From assembly GCA_014584305.1 (NCBI GenBank), contig JACTND010000111.1, positions 1 through 45,182 of the forward strand: a DNA stretch of 45,182 bases. The letters run 5' to 3'. This document shows, piece by piece, positions 42,671 through 45,182 of the stretch. Position numbers and translations under genes: made by a program. The notes beneath the pieces are model-generated. The model worked only from the letters and a program-made list of their open reading frames with translations, was not told the origin of the DNA and ran no database searches. The stretch is from Planctomycetota bacterium (lineage in GTDB: Bacteria > Planctomycetota > Planctomycetia > Pirellulales > Pirellulaceae). How positions within the stretch are numbered: the first letter of the stretch is position 1; every line of letters begins with the position of its first letter.

Positions 42671-43720
42671 TCAACTCGTGCATTCGCTGGCCGCGACCCA
42701 ATCTTGGCTATCCAGAGTGTCCACGGCTTCCGGCGTGCGCGTGACGACGAATCCCAAGTCGGCCACCATCCGCAAATCGTCCTCGGGCGGTTGCCCTTTC
42801 GTTGTTAAATAATCTCCAACAAAAATCGAGTTGGCCGCAAAGAGTCCCAGCGGTTGCAACGACCGCAGATGCAGTTCCCGCCCTCCCGCGATCCGCAATT
42901 CACTGGACGGATTGACAAATCGGAACATGGCCAACGCCCGCAAACAGTCTTGCGGTGTCAGTTGCCCCGCGCCGGCCAATGGCGTTCCCTCAATCGGATT
43001 CAAAAAGTTCAATGGGATCGACTCCGTATGCAACTCGCGCAACTCAAAAGCCATCGACACCACATCCTCGCGGCTTTCCCCCATCCCGATGATGCCGCCG
43101 CTGCACAATTGTAAGCCGGCGTCGCGAACGGCGCGCAGCGTGTCCAAGCGATCCTGATACGAATGCGTCGAGCAGATGTGCGCGTAGTACTCGCGGCTGG
43201 TATTCAGGTTGTGGTTGACCTTATCGACGCCGCAGGCTTTGAGCCGCGCTGCTTGCTCGGGTGTCAATAACCCCAAACACGCGCAGATTTGTAATCCGTA
43301 ACGAGTCTTAATCTCCGGAACGATCGCCTCCACGGCCCGCATTTCGCGCTCGTTTGGCCCCCGAGCCGAAATGACCAAGCAATACGTCTTCGCTTGGCGT
43401 TCCGCCGCGACTCGGGCGCCATCCAACAACTTGTCACGCTGCAGGATGTTATATCGAGGAATCTCCGCCTGCGAAATTTTTGATTGCGAACAATAGTGGC
43501 AGTCCTCGGGACACAATCCGCTCTTGGCATTCATCAAAAAATAGAACTGCACGGTATTGCCGAAAAAATGCCGACGCAACCGGTATGCACCCGCCAAGAC
43601 GTCCAGCAACTCCTCGTCGGGGCTGTTCAAAACGCCGGCCGCCTGCTGCCGATCGATCGGGCGGCCAGCCAGGACTTGTTCCGCCAGCTCGGTCCAGTGG
43701 TTAACGGAAGCAGCAATCAT
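42671..43720 (-). CDS. bioB: Biotin synthase BioB
   Basis: BioB inserts sulfur into dethiobiotin in a radical SAM reaction, the last step of biotin synthesis. The 349-residue protein has the SAM cluster motif SGLCPEDCHYCSQS (Cys70, Cys74, Cys77), the AERQAKTYCLVISARGPNE block, the SxxHLNTS-like VNHNLNTSREYY, and the C-terminal IAGGRELHLRSLQP that carries the [2Fe-2S]-ligand arginine. Length and motifs are normal. No other bio genes are in the window. Starts at the ATG at 43720. Confidence 0.95.
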   Translation of the reverse strand: MIAASVNHWTELAEQVLAGRPIDRQQAAGVLNSPDEELLDVLAGAYRLRRHFFGNTVQFYFLMNAKSGLCPEDCHYCSQSKISQAEIPRYNILQRDKLLDGARVAAERQAKTYCLVISARGPNEREMRAVEAIVPEIKTRYGLQICACLGLLTPEQAARLKACGVDKVNHNLNTSREYYAHICSTHSYQDRLDTLRAVRDAGLQLCSGGIIGMGESREDVVSMAFELRELHTESIPLNFLNPIEGTPLAGAGQLTPQDCLRALAMFRFVNPSSELRIAGGRELHLRSLQPLGLFAANSIFVGDYLTTKGQPPEDDLRMVADLGFVVTRTPEAVDTLDSQDWVAASECTS

Positions 43721-44081
43721 GAACGGTTCTCGATATCTCTACGAATGACGTCTAATTTTCGTCGCGATATTGTAACCAATTTCGCCGGGCCTTACGATAT
43801 GTCTATAGGCGGTGATTCCATCTCTCGCATACATCAAAGGGGTAAATCAAAGAAAGTCACATCGCGATGTCTTGTTGGCCGCTTGGGCGTCTTCGTAGGG
43901 CCAACTGACAACTGTTTACGAGTAATTGTCGATTGTGTTGACTCCATCAATGTCAACGCATGGTCCTTCGTGAACGGGCACGCCTACATTCGGCGGCAGG
44001 TCGCGAATGATGAAACAAACCGATTGGCTAGTACGGAGTTTAAACCCATGATTTGCCGATGCGAGGCAAACCGATTGAACA
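43721..44081. other. Divergent intergenic gap, no gene seen
   Basis: This 361-base gap separates bioB (leftward) from the PSP1-like gene (rightward) and must hold both promoters. I found no convincing -35/-10 pair, no BirA-type operator that I could recognise, and no RNA structure. Confidence 0.35.
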
Positions 44082-44624
44082 ATGACGGCGAATGATGTTT
44101 ATGCGCGAACCGGAATCATGGCCGAATTAGGTCGGTTCCGGGTCGTCTCTTCGCGCCGTTATGCGCGCGACTCGCAAGTCATTTGCCGCACGGAGCGCGG
44201 CCTGGAGATTGCCACGATCGTCTGTGAGGCGCCGTCCAATGCCACCGACGTCGTCCGTGGCGATATCTTGCGATCGGTCACTCCCAACGACCTGCTTATT
44301 CTGGATCGATTAGAACGGCATCGCCTGCGGGCGCTGGAGGCTTGTCAACGTTTGATCGACGAGCGCGGATTACCCAGCATTCTGGTTGACGTCGAGCATT
44401 TGTTTGATGGTGAGAGCTTGTATTTTCAGTTTTTGGGTGAAGTGGACACGGCCACGCAAGAGTTATTGAACGAATTGGCAGCGACCTACGAGAAACGCGT
44501 CGGCTTTCGTCAGTTCGTGGATCGGCTGGCCAATGGTTGCGGCCCCGGATGCGGGACCACGGCGTCCCGTTGCGGCACTTCGTGTCCCCAATGCCCCGCT
44601 GGCGGTTGTGGGTCACTGCGGTGA
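44082..44624 (+). CDS. PSP1-like protein with a Cys-rich C-terminal tail
   Basis: The 180-residue product has ELGRFRVVSSRRYARDSQVICRTERGLEIATIV near the start and LPSILVDVEHLFDGESLYFQFLGE in the middle, the pattern of the PSP1 C-terminal domain seen in YaaT-like proteins. The last 35 residues hold eight cysteines (NGCGPGCGTTASRCGTSCPQ and onward), which could bind metal or a cluster. The start is uncertain: the ATG at 44082 has no ribosome site, and an ATG at 44118 is as likely. It overlaps the convergent gene at its right end by 12 bases. Function in this organism is unknown. Confidence 0.65.
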   Translation: MTANDVYARTGIMAELGRFRVVSSRRYARDSQVICRTERGLEIATIVCEAPSNATDVVRGDILRSVTPNDLLILDRLERHRLRALEACQRLIDERGLPSILVDVEHLFDGESLYFQFLGEVDTATQELLNELAATYEKRVGFRQFVDRLANGCGPGCGTTASRCGTSCPQCPAGGCGSLR

Positions 44625-45182
44625 ACTTGGATTGCCGGACCGCAGGGCCTGCATTTTCTGACGAAATTCCAAGTCACGGCTTTCTTGGACATATTTGTCC
44701 ATATCCAGTCGCAGACGTGTAAACAGCTTCTCGATAAAATCTCGCTCGCGTTGGTTCTTCGACCGGACGCTGAGACGCACCTGGTCGTCGGTCATCCTCG
44801 CCCGCAATTTTTGACCAGTGGGAAGTTCCTCGTAGCGGGTCAACCAGCGCTGAGCGGCATCGAGGCGCCCGCCATCCAGTGCATTGGTTATCAGCCTTTC
44901 TAAATACAGTCGTTCGGTCACTAGTGCGGTAATTTCACTCAACATGCCATAGGCTACACCTTGCGCATACAAGGCCGCTTCATCGTTATCGACTTCAGCG
45001 GTCAGTTCGGGATACAGGCCTGGCATCATGGGCAATCGACGCAACCCACGAGCGCCGCGTTTCAGCAGCACAATGCGCAAGCCTTCGGTCGCCGGTGGAA
45101 TATCGATCACGCCGCGCCAATCGGTCTTCCCCAAAAACTCGGATGGCGCACTTTCGTCCGCATACAGCGGCCGCGAATAGAC
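44613..45182 (-). CDS. Hypothetical protein, 5' end outside window
   Basis: The frame remains open to the right edge of the window (first visible residues VYSRPLYADESAPSEF), so the N-terminus is missing. The visible 189 residues contain KTDWRGVIDIPP, an ILLKRG-type beta part and then mostly helical, charged sequence ending in KYVQESRDLEFRQKMQALR. I do not recognise the family; the TDWRG stretch resembles a conserved stretch in large planctomycete hypothetical proteins. It converges with the PSP1-like gene and shares its last bases. Confidence 0.6.
   Translation of the reverse strand, partial: VYSRPLYADESAPSEFLGKTDWRGVIDIPPATEGLRIVLLKRGARGLRRLPMMPGLYPELTAEVDNDEAALYAQGVAYGMLSEITALVTERLYLERLITNALDGGRLDAAQRWLTRYEELPTGQKLRARMTDDQVRLSVRSKNQRERDFIEKLFTRLRLDMDKYVQESRDLEFRQKMQALRSGNPSSPQ

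Overview
The window looks like chromosomal DNA of a planctomycete, probably of the Pirellulales/Rhodopirellula type. The evidence is a giant secreted protein with an N-terminal LEPR-type sorting motif followed by SdrD-B-like repeats and FG-GAP-like repeats, duplicated groEL genes, zinc-ribbon membrane proteins, a caspase-fold C25-like protein, and many GC-rich hairpin repeats between genes. No plasmid, phage or insertion-sequence machinery was seen.

Layout. 1-5.1 kb: end of a WD40 protein and the LEPR surface protein (+). 5.1-10.7 kb: a chaperone cluster on the minus strand, read groEL, groES, groEL, dnaJ, grpE; the groEL copy behind groES is broken by a deletion/frameshift. 11-15.3 kb: a reductase-like SDR protein, a repeat-rich gap, a double universal-stress-domain protein and an ArsB/NhaD-type permease. 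15.6-20.4 kb: a minus-strand run of ACT protein, zinc-ribbon membrane protein, HD phosphohydrolase, class II DAHP synthase and sugar-phosphate isomerase-like protein. 20.6-27.1 kb: single genes (thioesterase, thioredoxin, serine hydrolase, two VOC proteins, M61-like peptidase, AraC regulator). 27.2-28.1 kb: decayed gene remnants. 28.1-30.5 kb: a C25-like protein. 30.9 kb: tRNA-Pro. 31.5-38.05 kb: histidine operon. 38.1-45.2 kb: vanadium haloperoxidase-like protein, M48 peptidase plus LemA, biotin synthase, a PSP1-like protein and a partial unknown gene.

The most striking part is the histidine operon. A near-consensus promoter (TTGACA, 17 nt, CATAAT) leads directly into a 19-codon ORF with five His codons in a block of six. 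This is followed by a candidate antiterminator segment and then a perfect 10-bp GC-rich hairpin with a T-run, just before hisG. This is the layout of a ribosome-mediated his attenuator. The structural genes are heavily fused: hisG; hisC-hisB; hisH-hisF; an N-terminal domain of unknown function joined to hisI-hisE; then hisD. The HisH-HisF order matches fungal His7, and N-domain/HisI/HisE followed by HisD matches the domain order of fungal His4, with close local sequence resemblance as far as I can recall that protein. hisA and a HisN-type phosphatase are not in the window.

All calls rest on reading the sequence and remembered family motifs; no database search or folding program was run.
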